From NCBI GenBank assembly GCA_027625915.1, contig JANTQA010000008.1:12649001-12713000 (forward strand): DNA of 64,000 nucleotides. The letters run 5' to 3'. A program made the position numbers and the translations under genes. The notes beneath the pieces were generated by a model. It saw only the letters and a program-made list of their open reading frames with translations, ran no database searches and was not told the origin of the DNA. Shown piece by piece: positions 31,106-42,414 of this stretch. Every line of letters starts with the position of its first letter. Position 1 is the first letter of the stretch. The stretch comes from Anaeramoeba flamelloides (Eukaryota; Metamonada; Anaeramoebidae).

Positions 31106-33309
31106 AAAAATAAATGGAACAAAATTTTCAAACAGATTTCGCTTTTTTTTGGTACTATGTGAATTATAAAATAACCATATTAAAATTTTCATTTTGTTGT
31201 CCTCAAAAAAGTTTTATGGGGGGTAGATACATCATAAGATATGATAATAATTTGATAGAGATGAGAGAAGAGTATTTTATTTTAGTGAGTTGTAATTAAT
31301 GATACTTTAAAAAATTTTTTTAAAAAAAATTATTTGATATTTTTTTTTTGGTAATGCTAAACAATAAAAAACAAAAGAGAAAAGAATAGATAAAATTGTT
31401 TCGATTTTTATTTTTTTATAATAAATGTTTTTTTGGGAGAAGATAATTTTAGATTCTTAGAATAAAACTTATGGTTATTTTGTGGTTTAAATTTTGTAAA
31501 ATATAATGATATTCGCGACTCCAATTCCACCAAATCTAAGTATTTAAAATCCTAACCAGATAATGTTTTGGTATAACTATTATTTTTTTTGTATTCCTTC
31601 TGGCTATTAAATCCCCACTTCATTTTTTCTTTTGTATGTTTCTCCTAATTGTAATATTATTGTTCATTTTTAAACAAAATCCATTAATCATAAATGACCT
31701 GATCTAAAAAACTTTCTTATTGCTTTTTGTGTTAATGATTAAAAAAATCTCAAAAATGATGAAAAAATAAAAAATGAAAAAATTAAAATCCACAATAGAA
31801 TGTTGAGATAAGGATCAAAGAAAAGTCATTCAACATTCGAAACACCATTTTAAGTAATTCAACTCAACATTCTATGGTCGTAATTTCTTTGATTCTTTTG
31901 AAAAAAAAATTAAAAAAAATCTAATGAATAAAGTTCTTTAAATTCTAAAAATCAATGAGGTATAACCAAAGTAAAAAATGTTATTTTATAATCCTTTTAA
32001 AAATTGCCAAAAAAGTGAAAAATTTTCCTTTACCGTGGCTACTCCCTTAAAATCAACATAACCGATCAATTTTAAAATTCTGATTTCAGTTTGAAATATT
32101 AATTTAGTCTTATAGAATTGGGGACTTTGGTGGTTTGTTTTGATTCTTGGAATGTGATTATTTTATTGAAAGCTGAATAAAATTTTTAATCTTTTATTTT
32201 TAAAATTAACAAGGTATTACTTCGTGTAGATCTCTAAAATTCGAACCTCATTTTTTATATTTTTTTATTATTTCTGCCATAGAACAATATCAAAGTGATT
32301 GGGTGATGTAGATCTGATAAATATAGCATCATTTTTTTTTCAATTTTCTCAAGAAAAATAACAATATTAATCCCTAAACTCTAACAAGTTTCATTTATAA
32401 TTGAAAGCTTCTCAAAAGATCACCAAACTTAATTTTCAAACTGGCTTGCATTTTGGAATACTGCTACTGTTATGGTTTAGATATTACATTGAGAACAATC
32501 AACAAAAAAAGCAAGTTTTGATTTTGAAACATCGGTTTTATTCTTTCTAAAAGTATATTTTTTTGATCAAGGTTGCTATTGTCATAATTTACCTCTTGAG
32601 TTATCTTTAAAATAATCCACCACAATCCAAGCCAAAAGATTTTCGGTTTATTAAGACTGTTATTTACCAAACCAGAAATGAAAATTTTTTTTTGCAATAT
32701 CAATGGAAGATTTTGTTGACAAAGAGTCTTGAAAATTGAACTGATTTAATTTGCTCTTACTGAGTAAGCTTTCAGAGAAAATTTTTAATTCTCACAATTT
32801 GTTTTTCGAAAGAGAGGAAAATGTTTCATTTTAATAATGTTAACCGAAAAAAATCGAAAAAGATAGTTCCTCTCTTCGATTTAGATCCTCAACATTTCTC
32901 ATTTTAATGACTGTAGTGTCTAAAATGAGAGAACCAACGCAACTTTTCATTCTTTTTTTCTTTACCTGTCGGAATTAATTAATTCCAAAAAACTAATTAA
33001 AAAAAAAAAATCAAAATTTGTTTCAAAAAATTGGTTCTAGATAAGGATAATAACAATGAAACTGGACACCTCAAAAACAATTCCTTTTTGTCAAACCTTT
33101 AAAGAGAAAGGTAGTCAAATCGAAATGTCATGATTAAAAAAACCTTACATTTATCTCGTGACAAGTTTCAAATTGAATCATTTTTAATAATTGTTTCCTT
33201 TTCTTTTTATATTTTAATTTTCAATTAGATTTCAAACCGTCTTATCGATTGTTCTTCATTTTTTACAACCAAAAGAATACTGAGGCTTGTAAATACTAAT
33301 TTTTTCAAA
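31106..33309. other. Intergenic region before the PH-like gene
   Basis: A G-type right end lies at about 32160-32215 and a small inverted pair ATAGAATGTTGAG/CTCAACATTCTAT at 31797-31875. No supported gene. The 77-codon minus-strand frame at 32470-32703 has no recognisable domain. Confidence 0.4.
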
Positions 33310-36300
33310 ATGACAACAGGTACACAACTTTTTGAAGGGAGTTTAAGAGTCAAAATAAACGAGAAATGGACAAAACAAACTTTAAGCATCACCGATTCAA
33401 ACCTTCAAGTGAAATTCAATAAAGAACCTTTTAATGTTTCGATAACGCCTCTACACACAATTCAAGCAATACCAAGTGAAGGGTATAAGTACTCTTATCA
33501 ATTGGTGACACCTCAGGGTGAAGGTGTTTTAACATTTGCTTCAAATTCGGATCAGCAGGCACACGAATGCATTGAGGCTCTTGAAAAGGCAAAGTTTTGT
33601 TCGATTCAAAATCAATTAACAAACAAATATGGGCTTAGCAGTCAGTACACGACACAAACAAAAACAGCAAAAAAGAAATTTGGTTTTCTTTCAAAGCTTT
33701 CTTCGAAAAGTTTAACGTTTGAAAATGAAGAAGAAGATGAAAAAGGAAACGGAAAGGGCAATGGAAAGGGCAAGGAAAATCAAAGTGAAAGTGAAAGTGA
33801 AAGTGAAAATAAAAAAAAAAAAGGTAATGGAAATGGAAATGGCAAAAAAAATGAAAACGAAAACGAAAATAGAAAAAGAAGAATTGAAATCAAGGTTGAG
33901 AAATACGAAGAAGGTGATAATAATAATGATCAATTCGAATCCAAACAAAATATTAAAAAATTAAAAAACTCAGATTTGCAACAAGATTTGAAAACAGACC
34001 AAAAAAAACTAAATGAAAAACAAGAAAAGAAAAATGAAAATGAAAAAGAAAATGAAATTAAAAAAGAAAATGAAAACTTGGATGAATCAGAATTTCTCGG
34101 TTTAGCACTTCTCAAATTTGGGAGTGTTGACGATTTATTACCAAGATTTCTTTTTATAGCAAACAAAGAATTGCAAATTTGCACTGATAAACAAAAGACT
34201 AATAAAAAGAACAAAAATATAAATCTCTTGTTAACAGATTTAACAATCCATGAATTCCCGTCATTTGTTGGTGCAATAACAATTGAGTCTTTTACTCAGT
34301 CAATGTCGATCTTTTTTTCTGACTTAAAAACGAAAGAAAAAATGGAGTCGAGGATTAGAACATCAATAACTGAATTAGAAGAAAAAAATGATTTCCTTGT
34401 TGGGCTTAGTGATCTCGAGTATACAGAGCCAAGTGAAAATGAACAATTAGACAATGAGCTTCTGAGTGACGAGGGTTTACTTAACACACTTGATATGTTT
34501 TTAGGAGGAGAACCTGATTCTTCTTCAAGTGAAAACGAAAATAAAAATGAAAATAAAAATAACAAGAAAGGCAAAGGCAAAGGCAAAGGCAAAGGAAAAG
34601 ACAAAGGAAAAGGAAAAGGAAAAGGAAAAGGAAAAGGAAAAGGGAAAAGAAGAGGTAAAGACAAAGGCAAAGGTAAAGGTAAAGACAAAGGGAAGGAAAA
34701 AAAACAAGAGAAAGAGAAAAATCATGGAAAAAAGAAAAAGAGAGAAAAGGAGAAGGGGAAGGGTAAAGGCAAAGGAAAAGGAAAAGGAAACGTGAATGGG
34801 AAAAAAAATAAAGAAAAAGAAATGGAAAAAGATAGCGAAGAAGATTATTTTTCAACAATGGTAACAAAAAAATCAGGAGATGTTTCAAACAGTAAGGATG
34901 AGCCGAATGATGAAAAACATCCTCAAGAAAATGATTTGATTTCAAAAATAGCTAATTCAAATAATCCTATTGATGTTAATTCAACATTTATCCAAAATAG
35001 CTCTTCATCTGAAAATGGTGATTCATCAGAAATTACCGATTCATCTTCAATCACTAATTCAAGTCCATATTCTAGTGGCAGTGGAAGTAAAAACAATAGT
35101 GATAGCAATAGTGATAGTAATACAAATACCAACACATTTGAAAATTCAAGTTCTACCTTATCAAGAACCCCAGGAACCTCAGGAACCTCAGGAACTTCTT
35201 CATCATCTTCATCAGAAGAAGATGATGATGGGAGGTTTAGCACTTTTGTAAAGAGCAAAAACAACAAAGAAAAAGTTATTCCTCATCTAGAGAATATTGG
35301 ATCGATGGTCTATAAAGGGAGGGGTTCAAATCCACTTTCAAAAATTAAGGCATCTGATTTGTTGGAAAAAATAAAACAAAGCTTTAATAAAAAAATGGAG
35401 AATGAAGATTCAGATAACTTGGGTGTTTTGACAGAAACTTCTGATTCATCAAATGATTCTGGTTCAGGTTCTGGATCTGGTTCTGATTCAGGTTCTGATT
35501 CTGATTCTGGTTCTGGTTCCATTGCTATTTCTGGTTCTGGTTCTGGTTCAGATTTTGGCTCTGGCTCAGGTTCAGGTTCAGGTTCGGGTTCGGGTTCGGG
35601 TTCGGGTTCGGGCTCCGATTCTGGCTCCGATTCTGGCTCAGGTTCTGGTTCTGGTTCAAGTTTTAATTTTTCAAATGATTTAAATTCAGAAAATATCGTC
35701 AATTCTCTCGATGAAGGATCAAATAATAATTCCTTTCTTTTAGATTCAGGAAGTGGAGGCTTTGTTGAAAGATCTGATGATCAAAATAATGAAATCCAAG
35801 AGCAATATGCACAAAATTTACTTTTCAAATTCGAAAAAAGTAAGGAAGTAGATATTTTTAAAAAAAATGATAGCAATAGCGAAAATGAAAATGAATTTAA
35901 AAAATCCAAAATTTTTCCATGGGAAAAAAGAGAAAAAGCCGATCAGGGAAATTATGATTATGATGGTTTTGATCACGGCAATGATGGCGATGATGATGAT
36001 GATGATGATGATGTTGAATATCTTAAATATCTTAAGGATCGAAAAAAAAAAAAAGTACACATTGCAACGTTTGCAGACGAATATGGCAAGCATATCCTAA
36101 CCCAAGAAAATTCACTATTACGGGAGAATTTGTCAAAGCAGCAAGCACAGGTCGACCATTTGACGTTACAGATGGTATCTTCGGCTGAGCATCTAAAAAA
36201 TGTAAAAAGGGTTATTTCGAATAATGACAAATCAATCAAAGCAAGTTTAATTCAAAAAAGTGAAAAATTGCAAAAAATAAATGAGCAAATGGAACAATCA

Positions 36301-36672
36301 ATCAAAAAAATGGAAAAGGAATGCGAAAACATGGAAAATAAATGGAAGAATCTAATAAAAGCTGGTTCAAAGCATGAAAAACCTGAACTGTTTCGAAAAA
36401 AATTCATTCCTTACTATGTCCCTCAATTTCCAAATAAGAAAAATTATCTGCCAGTGCTAAATAAAATTAGAGAACTGCATGCCCTAATCGGCCTATTATG
36501 CTCTAGAATTGAAAGAATCGACCAATCTTCAAGATCAGAAATTGAACACAAAAATAATCAATCACGATTAAAGGATATTAAACTAATGAAAAGTAAAATT
36601 GTTCTTGGGATGTTAGAAACTCAATTATTTGATAATAGATCAAGGGAATTTTTAAAAACAAAAAACGATTAA
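33310..36672 (+). CDS. Large protein with PH-like domains, repeats and coiled coil
   Basis: 1,120 residues, single exon, ATG at 33310. Residues about 6-100 look like a PH fold: [28 protein letters not shown], several beta-type strands, then the helix [16 protein letters not shown] second PH-like segment lies at about 258-355 ([18 protein letters not shown] to a final helix). Between and after them are low-complexity parts: GNGKGKE and SESESE at 138-200, KGKGKG at about 418-500, Ser/Gly at about 717-785 and an acidic run at about 890. About 918-1015 is a charged coiled coil. The last 100 residues form a basic conserved-looking block ([17 protein letters not shown]). PH-like folds usually bind phosphoinositides or proteins, so a membrane or cytoskeleton adaptor is possible, but no family name can be given. 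The long antisense open frames are shadows of the repeats. Confidence 0.85.
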   Translation: MTTGTQLFEGSLRVKINEKWTKQTLSITDSNLQVKFNKEPFNVSITPLHTIQAIPSEGYKYSYQLVTPQGEGVLTFASNSDQQAHECIEALEKAKFCSIQNQLTNKYGLSSQYTTQTKTAKKKFGFLSKLSSKSLTFENEEEDEKGNGKGNGKGKENQSESESESENKKKKGNGNGNGKKNENENENRKRRIEIKVEKYEEGDNNNDQFESKQNIKKLKNSDLQQDLKTDQKKLNEKQEKKNENEKENEIKKENENLDESEFLGLALLKFGSVDDLLPRFLFIANKELQICTDKQKTNKKNKNINLLLTDLTIHEFPSFVGAITIESFTQSMSIFFSDLKTKEKMESRIRTSITELEEKNDFLVGLSDLEYTEPSENEQLDNELLSDEGLLNTLDMFLGGEPDSSSSENENKNENKNNKKGKGKGKGKGKDKGKGKGKGKGKGKGKRRGKDKGKGKGKDKGKEKKQEKEKNHGKKKKREKEKGKGKGKGKGKGNVNGKKNKEKEMEKDSEEDYFSTMVTKKSGDVSNSKDEPNDEKHPQENDLISKIANSNNPIDVNSTFIQNSSSSENGDSSEITDSSSITNSSPYSSGSGSKNNSDSNSDSNTNTNTFENSSSTLSRTPGTSGTSGTSSSSSSEEDDDGRFSTFVKSKNNKEKVIPHLENIGSMVYKGRGSNPLSKIKASDLLEKIKQSFNKKMENEDSDNLGVLTETSDSSNDSGSGSGSGSDSGSDSDSGSGSIAISGSGSGSDFGSGSGSGSGSGSGSGSGSGSDSGSDSGSGSGSGSSFNFSNDLNSENIVNSLDEGSNNNSFLLDSGSGGFVERSDDQNNEIQEQYAQNLLFKFEKSKEVDIFKKNDSNSENENEFKKSKIFPWEKREKADQGNYDYDGFDHGNDGDDDDDDDDVEYLKYLKDRKKKKVHIATFADEYGKHILTQENSLLRENLSKQQAQVDHLTLQMVSSAEHLKNVKRVISNNDKSIKASLIQKSEKLQKINEQMEQSIKKMEKECENMENKWKNLIKAGSKHEKPELFRKKFIPYYVPQFPNKKNYLPVLNKIRELHALIGLLCSRIERIDQSSRSEIEHKNNQSRLKDIKLMKSKIVLGMLETQLFDNRSREFLKTKND
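34558..34800 (+). repeat. Coding (GGNAAA)n tract, Gly-Lys repeats
   Basis: AAAGGCAAAGGAAAAGG-type units code for [11 protein letters not shown]. It gives open frames in all six directions, none of them real except the host frame. Confidence 0.85.
35458..35664 (+). repeat. Coding Ser-Gly hexamer repeat
   Basis: GGTTCT/GGTTCA/GGTTCG/GGCTCC hexamers code for SGSGSD. Third-base variation differs from block to block (a run of GGTTCG near 35581-35612), which suggests recent local expansions on an older array. Confidence 0.9.
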
Positions 36673-37006
36673 CCACAAATTATACTATATTTTACAGGTT
36701 TTTTTTTAAAATTTTTCAGTTATTCTTTTTGATATTTTTTTGAAATTGGTTTAGTATTTATGTTCTTATTATGTTTTTTGATTTTTCTTTGAGATATGCC
36801 GATGGTTAGGGTTAGGATGGGTTGGGCCATCATTCCTAAAATCATTAATCCCAAATCAAAATTATTTCAGAGCAAAAGGGGATCAGTTTTGGTGGAGAGT
36901 GAAAATCTGGGTTTAATGGTTTTGAATGGATATTAGAAGAAAACATTTTATTTTGGAAATTTCGAAAGGGTTATTCATTAGACCTTTTGACGATTTTCTA
37001 TACTAA
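36673..37006. other. Spacer downstream of the PH-like gene
   Basis: Contains GGTTAGGGTTAGGATGGGTTGGG-like sequence at 36804-36826, two TTAGGG units with degenerate neighbours. A 21-codon frame after TTTCAG (36870 on), ending in TAG, could be a chance terminal exon. Nothing else is seen. Confidence 0.45.
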
Positions 37007-37144
37007 TTCGCGATAAATTTCAAAAATCGCGATAATTATAATAAAATCGTGTAAACTATATTATCGCGATATTCAACATTATCGCAATAATAATAAAATC
37101 GCGATAATAACACAATTATCGCGATTTAAAAAATATCGCGATTA
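37007..37144. repeat. Short-palindrome array, core ATCGCGAT
   Basis: Six CGCG cores, most as TATCGCGAT or AATCGCGATA, plus ATCGCAAT and ATCGTG variants, in 138 bp of otherwise AT sequence. It lies outside the C-terminal end of the second transposase relic and ends ATCGCGATTAAACAGG. CpG-rich 8-mers are very rare elsewhere in this window. Confidence 0.75.
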
Positions 37145-37249
37145 AACAGGAAATTATGTGTAGGCTAAGTTTAAAATTTTAAAATAAAAGCTCATTTAGA
37201 CTCTCAGTCAAATTAAAATAAAAATCATAAAAATAAAAAAAAAAAAAAG

Positions 37250-38085
37250 TAAAATGAGATAGGTCTTTTTATTGTCTCTGATTCAAAGAACTTAAAAATT
37301 GTTATTTAAAGGGTGGACATTTCTAATCTCCCAATTGATACAGTCAGTTTCGCTTTTAAGGCACAAACTTTCAACAAAATTTAAGGCACAAAAAAATCTC
37401 AAAATAAGGCACAAAATTTGTAATTATTTTTTTTACAATTTATTTTTACTAGAATTTGAATTTTGTGCCTTAATTTGAGATTTTTTTTGTGCCTTAAATT
37501 TCGTTGATAGTTTGTGCCTTAAAAGTGAAACTGACTGTAAAATTGGGTTATTTTGGAACTGCTCTTCCACATTAGAATTCCCCCAACTGGTAATATACTG
37601 TACCCTCCCGTTAATCCACGAATAAATATAATGAATGCCCCTCAGCATTGTCTATTGTTTGGGATTTAATAATATGAGTTTTATGTTTGCCATAATACCA
37701 CTCCCTTTGGTTTTCCATTGAGTACTTGATTAGTTCAAGTGTAACAACTACGATTGCAAGGCATTTTTGAAAATTTGTTAAAGTAAAATTATTTTGTTTT
37801 TGTTCTTGCTTACGATTCCATTTGATATATTCAATTGCGAGTGGTTGATGTGCGTCCTCAATCGTATTCTTGATGATAGTATAATCTTCCACTTTGTCAT
37901 TCTAACTGCAATACTCAATTCCTCATAAGTAGAATATTTTCAAAACCAAGTTAAATAAACAAAAAATTTCCGATGGGTGGTGAGTTTTATTGTCTTCCTA
38001 CCCTTCTTCTGGTGAGTCTCGGTAGGTAAATATTTTTTAAGGTTTCAAATTCTAAATTTGAAAACCCTGTTCAATTTCAAAAGGT
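37250..38085 (-). pseudogene. Second IS5/Harbinger-like transposase relic
   Basis: Parallel to the relic at 6953-8219 along most of its length: FSNLEFETLKN, LTRRRVGRQ, TIEDAHQPL..EYIKW, NFQKCLAIVVVT (the first catalytic Asp is Val here), EWYYGKHKTHIIKSQTI, then in another frame YITSWGNSN.EEQFQNNP. At least three frame changes and several stops make it clearly dead and older than the first relic. A T1 element (37341-37537) sits in its C-terminal part. The left boundary is approximate. Confidence 0.8.
37341..37537. mobile_element. T1 MITE, 197 bp, inside second relic
   Basis: TA at 37339-37340 and 37538-37539. The ends are CAGTCAGTTTCGC and GTGAAACTGACTG. It is well preserved, unlike its host relic, so it inserted late. 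Confidence 0.95.
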
Positions 38086-38269
38086 CATTTTAATATTTTA
38101 ATTGAAAAAAAATAATTATTTATGGGGTGAAATAATTATAAAGAATTAACTCTTTTCAATTGAATTAAAAAACCGAGAATTCTCGCTTTTGATGAATTAA
38201 ATTTTGTCAAAAAAAAAAATTTCCAAAAACTTTATTTCTTGGCAGGAATTCCTTAATGTTCAATTTGTT

Positions 38270-38485
38270 ATAGAAATTACCGAATTTCAATTAATGGGTT
38301 ACTATTGAGGAATAGAATTTAGGTAAAAGAAATTACGTGAAAGAAATTCCGTAAAATAAAATCAAAAGTTAAAAACAAAGTGAGAAAATTGGAGGAATAT
38401 CTTTTGTTCTTGGTGTCTTAAATCAAAATAAGTGAATTTATTTCGAAATATATTTTTTATTCCGTAATAGAAATTGCGGAAAATC
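38270..38485. repeat. Short-palindrome array, core TTCCGTAA/AATTACGG
   Basis: GAAATTACCGAA, AGAAATTACGTGAAAG, AGAAATTCCGTAAAA and a last pair TTATTCCGTAATA..AATTGCGGAA at about 38459-38483. It stands beyond the N-terminal side of the second relic, like the array at 8308-8562 beside the first. Confidence 0.6.
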
Positions 38486-39022
38486 CCTTATTTAAAAATG
38501 TTTAATTTTTTTTTAGTGGATAAAATCAAAATGATTTAAAAATCAACCAATAAGGGTTCAAATTCTCTTATTTTTCTTCCAAAATTCAAATAAATAAAGA
38601 ATATCATTTTATTTTTTTTTTGAAATTAATTGAAATAGATTGAAATTTATTTATTGAAAAATATTCAACGACTGTTTTTTTGTATCGATTGGAACACATC
38701 TCGCCAAAACAAAACAATTTTTCAACCAAAATGGAAATTAAACAATTCTTTATCGAACCAGAAATTAAATTTCTCTTTTTTGTTCTTTTCTTCAACCAAA
38801 AAAAATAAAATAGAGTTGTTGTGTAAAAGTCTAATTATGTTGCGTAAAGTTTGGGAATGTTGTACTATTCAAATTTATAATTGTGCAATATTTAATTTAT
38901 AATTGTGCAATATTTAATTTAAAGTACAATACTTTTTTGTCTGAAATAGTTAGAATTTGCTTAAGTGTGGTACAAATCAAACAATTTGTGGGATTATTGT
39001 GCAATTAATTATCAATTGTTAA
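38486..39022. other. Non-coding spacer
   Basis: AT-rich, with a short tandem TTTAATTTATAATTGTGCAATA pair at about 38871-38920. Open frames of 60-80 codons on both strands overlap each other and match nothing. Confidence 0.4.
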
Positions 39023-39218
39023 CAGTCAGTTTCACTTTTAAGGCACAAACTAACAACGAAATTTAAGGCACAAAAAAAATCTCAAATTAAGGCACAAAAT
39101 TTGTAATTTTAATTTTTACAATTTATTTTACTAGAAGCTGAATTTTGTGCCTTAATTTGAGATTTTTTTGTGCCTTAAATTTCGTTGAAAGTTTGTGCCT
39201 TAAAAGTGAAACTGACTG
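39023..39218. mobile_element. T1 MITE, 196 bp, with AA flanks
   Basis: Full copy with intact ends, but flanked by AA on both sides (39021-39022 and 39219-39220) instead of TA. Confidence 0.93.
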
Positions 39219-39610
39219 AAATAGATACTCTTATCTTCCTTTTTTCACCGAAAAATTTGATTTAATTCCTTTTTTTTTTCTTAAATTTGATTTTTACTAA
39301 AGTATTTCTTTTAAAATAAAAAAATCTATTTGAATTTTGGGAATTTATTTTTTGGATTATTTTTTTATTTTTGAAAAATTGATATATAAATTTTTTTTAT
39401 AAAGTAAACATAAAATATCCTAAATATTTATGTAAACCGAAATTAGGAAAGGGTAAATTAATGTTGTTTTATTAATTGTTTTTAAAAAATTAAAAAAAGT
39501 CTTTAAAAGGAAAAATCATTTTTTTAAAATCATTTATTTTTCTATAGGGTGTTTTTTTTTTTTTTTTTTGTTTGTTTGTTTGTTATTCCGATTTTTCATT
39601 TGAAATCAAA

Positions 39611-39715
39611 ATGAAATTTGACGAAGAAATCACACAAATATACGAGAATACCAATGAAATCGGAGAAGAGCAGATATTACAAATTAGGTTGATGATTCGA
39701 AATCAGGATGAATAG
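39611..39715 (+). pseudogene. Short coding-like frame, possible gene remnant
   Basis: 34 codons from ATG to TAG, starting MKFDEEITQIYENTNEIGEE. After the stop the same frame stays charged (EEIEDNRIT) until a truncated T1 end at 39745. Codon use and higher GC look coding. It may be the 5' stump of a gene broken by the repeat, or a first exon. No family is recognised. Confidence 0.3.
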
Positions 39716-39744
39716 GAAGAAATAGAAGATAATAGGATCACTAT

Positions 39745-39775
39745 TTAGTCAGTTTCACTTTTAAGTCACAAACTT
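39745..39775. mobile_element. T1 fragment, left end only
   Basis: TTTAGTCAGTTTCACTTTTAAGTCACAAACTT, then the match stops. The rest of the element is missing. Confidence 0.75.
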
Positions 39776-40175
39776 GTAGTTTTTCAACCAAATTTATTTT
39801 GTATAAATCTCTTATTATCAAAAAACAGAGTATCTAAACTTTTTTAATCTTGTTAAATTAAAATTCCTATTATTAGCTCTTCATTCAATTTCAAATTAAT
39901 AGATTTTTAATTCGGTTTTCATAATTAGAAAAAAATGTTTCATTAAATTATGTTAGAAATTTTTTTTTATTATTTGTTTTATTGATCAACAGTTCTCATT
40001 CAATTTTCGTTATTTATATATGTGAGTTATTTTTTTTTGATTTAGAATAGGTTATTAATGAAAGAATTTGAAATATAATGTGTATTTAATGAGATATTTT
40101 GTTAATTGTTTGGGACTAAAAAATGAAAAGATTTATAATTAAATATTTTTAAAACATGACTATTATGTAAATAAC

Positions 40176-40246
40176 GGGATAGTAGTTTAATGGTAGAATG
40201 CACGGTTGTGGTCCGTATGACGTAAGTTCGATTCTTGCCTATCCCA
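40176..40246 (+). tRNA. tRNA-His (anticodon GTG)
   Basis: 71 nt, no intron, no encoded CCA. The acceptor GGGATAG/CTATCCC is fully paired. D arm GTTT/GAAT with loop AATGGTA; anticodon loop TTGTGGT with GTG at 40208-40210; T arm GTAAG/CTTGC with loop TTCGATT. Discriminator A. The anticodon stem CACGG/CCGTA has one mismatch, C27-A43. G-1 is not encoded (C precedes), as usual for eukaryotic tRNA-His, where it is added later. A box 40183-40193 (TAGTTTAATGG) and B box 40225-40235 (AGTTCGATTCT) fit RNA polymerase III. Confidence 0.95.
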
Positions 40247-40247
40247 G

Positions 40248-40257
40248 TTTTTTTTTT
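40248..40257 (+). terminator. RNA polymerase III T-run
   Basis: Ten T starting two bases after the tRNA-His discriminator base. Confidence 0.85.
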
Positions 40258-40663
40258 ACGTTTTAAAAACAGAAATTAAGAGTATTAAACTTTGGGAATC
40301 CAGTGAATATCATATTTTTTTATCATCGGCTTGAATTAGGAAGTTTATGATAGATCAAAATACTTTTTTTCAACAAAATCAGAAAAATTAGATAAAAATT
40401 AAAATCCAAAAAAGAAATAATTATTCCACAAAAGATAACAAAACTTGTTGATGAAAAATATTTTATTATTGAAGAGCGTTGTGTTTATTTTTCTTCTTCA
40501 AATGTTATTTTTCTCTACTGACACTTTGGATTTCAAAAATTCAATTTTCGATTGTTTTTTTTTTACCTAATTTACTTGCTAATTTGATCTTTTTTTAAAG
40601 TAATTCCAATAAAGCAATTCACAAATTTTAAATCTTGAACATGGGTTTCTATTATGATAATAG

Positions 40664-40880
40664 TTGTTGCAAAATAAATGGAATAAAATTTTCATTCAGC
40701 TTTCTCAAAAAAAAATTTTAAAAATCATGAAAAATTTCAAATTTTTTATTCCATAAATAAGCTTAAACCATTTTTTTCCCTTTTTGGTATTGGGGTTTTT
40801 TGATTTTTAATTCTTGAGTTTTATTTTTTTGGAAAGCTAAATAAAAATTTTGATCTTTTGATTTTAATAATAACGGCAAA
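40664..40880. repeat. G-family TIR element
   Basis: Left end GCAAAATAAATGGAATAAAA and TTTTCATTCAGCTTTC; right end GGAAAGCTAAATAAAAATTTTGATC. The two are inverted copies. Other copies are at 29040-29800, 59336-59558 and 59565-59762. Confidence 0.7.
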
Positions 40881-41081
40881 TTCAAAAACTTCCACCTATT
40901 TCCAAAGCCATACTTAATTTCCATCTTTTCAATGCTTCAACCTTTTCACAAAATCATTTTTTCTTATTTTGTTTTAAATCGAATAGAATTATCAAAGTTT
41001 ACAATCAAAATGAAAACTTCAAAGGATGTTTATAATCAAATCTTCTAAGATAACAAATATGATTAAGAAGAATTCTTTTTT

Positions 41082-41240
41082 GGAATGAAGGAAGGATCAA
41101 ATATTGTAGGTACACCAAATGAAAAGGGGAATATGATCAAGAAGAAGTCCCGATGCATCCTATTATTATTTCAAACAAAATGAACAGATTGCTTGGTCAA
41201 GAAACCCACAAATGGATTTAACTGTTGGCAGCTTAACTAA
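41082..41240 (+). pseudogene. FHA-like remnant
   Basis: The frame reads MKEGSNIVGTPNEKGN, then KKKSRC, and after a stop KKPTNGFNCW. The order G.N.VG ... SR ... NG resembles the FHA phosphothreonine-binding fold (G.N.IGR ... SR.H ... NGT), without the His. Stops interrupt it, and the purine-rich satellite follows. The A/G-rich part might be the decayed coiled-coil region of the same gene. This is weak evidence. Confidence 0.28.
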
Positions 41241-41275
41241 AAAAAGACAAAAAGAAATCGAATAAGAACCAGAAT

Positions 41276-41975
41276 TATTAAAACAAAAAAGGAAAAAAAA
41301 AGAGAAAAATGAAACAGAAACAAAAAAAAAACAAGAAGAAAAAAAAAAACAAGAAACAAAAAGAAACAAGAACAAAAAGAAACAAGAACAAAAATAAACA
41401 AGAACAAAAAAAAACAAGAACAAAAAAAGGAAAAAAAAAGAGAAAAATGAAACAGAAACAAAAAAAAAACAAGAAGCAAAAAAGAAACAAGAAACAAAAA
41501 GAAACAAGAACAAAAAGAAACAAGAACAAAAAAAACAAGCAAAAAAAAAACAAGCAAAAAAGAAACAAAGAACAAAAAAGAAACAAGAACAAAAATAAAC
41601 AAGAACAAAAAAAAACAAGAACAACAAAAAACAAGCAAAAAAGAAACAAGAAACAAAAAAGAAACAAGAACAAAAAGAAACAAGAACAAAAATAAACAAG
41701 AACAAAAAAAACAAGAACAACAAAAAACAAGCAAAAAAGAAACAAGAAACAAAAAAGAAACAAGAAACAAAAAGAAACAAGAACAAAAAGAAAAAGCTCA
41801 AAAAAAAACAAGAAACAAAAAACAAAAAAAAAACCATAAGAAACAAAAAGATTAACAAAAAGGCTCATAAAAATGAAAGAGAAAACCACAAATAAACAAA
41901 AAAAAAAAAAGGAAAAACCAAGAGAAAAGAAAACATAAAGAAAACAAAAAGAAAACAAAAAGGCTAATAACCACA
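41276..41975. repeat. Purine-rich satellite, AAACAAGAACAAAAAG units
   Basis: About 700 bp almost without T on the + strand, built of AAACAAGAA, ACAAAAAGA and AAAGAAACAAG units in irregular higher-order repeats (a segment near 41310 recurs near 41450). It produces overlapping open frames (KQEQKK..., and F/L/V/S/C-rich ones on the other strand). These are composition artefacts as they stand. Confidence 0.85.
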
Positions 41976-42414
41976 CTCTAATCCATACACTACCGCAGGC
42001 TCTAATTTCTAATTTTAATATTCAACACCAAAAAAATTAACAATAAAAATCTTGCAGTATAATTTTTTTACAAGAACAAATTTCAAATACTCACACCTTT
42101 AATGAAAATTTTATGAATTCAGTTTTAGATTTTTTAGTTCACTTTTGCCAAATAATAATGTGGATAGAGGAAACTAAAAAACACAAAAGCACACTAACTG
42201 GTAAAAGGTAGAGAATTCCATGTAATCCCGAATAAAAATTTTTTTGTGTGATCAAGTTGGATCACACTGTACTATACTAAAGCCTTTTCAGCCCTACCAT
42301 GAAAAGTTCTAAGACAGGAAATTGATTTTCTATTCTCAAATATTTATCTTGCATAACAAACCGTAAAATGGCCCTGAAAGTTTATCATGGACTGTAAAAT
42401 TTATAATAAACTTT

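Noticed and set aside
34481-35702. Several antisense and shifted frames of 66-154 codons in the PH-like gene
   Set aside because: Shadows of hexamer repeats that are open in all frames.
41166-41976. Minus-strand frames of 177-232 codons rich in F, L, V, C and S
   Set aside because: They overlap in all three frames and follow the purine satellite exactly; no start context, no domain.
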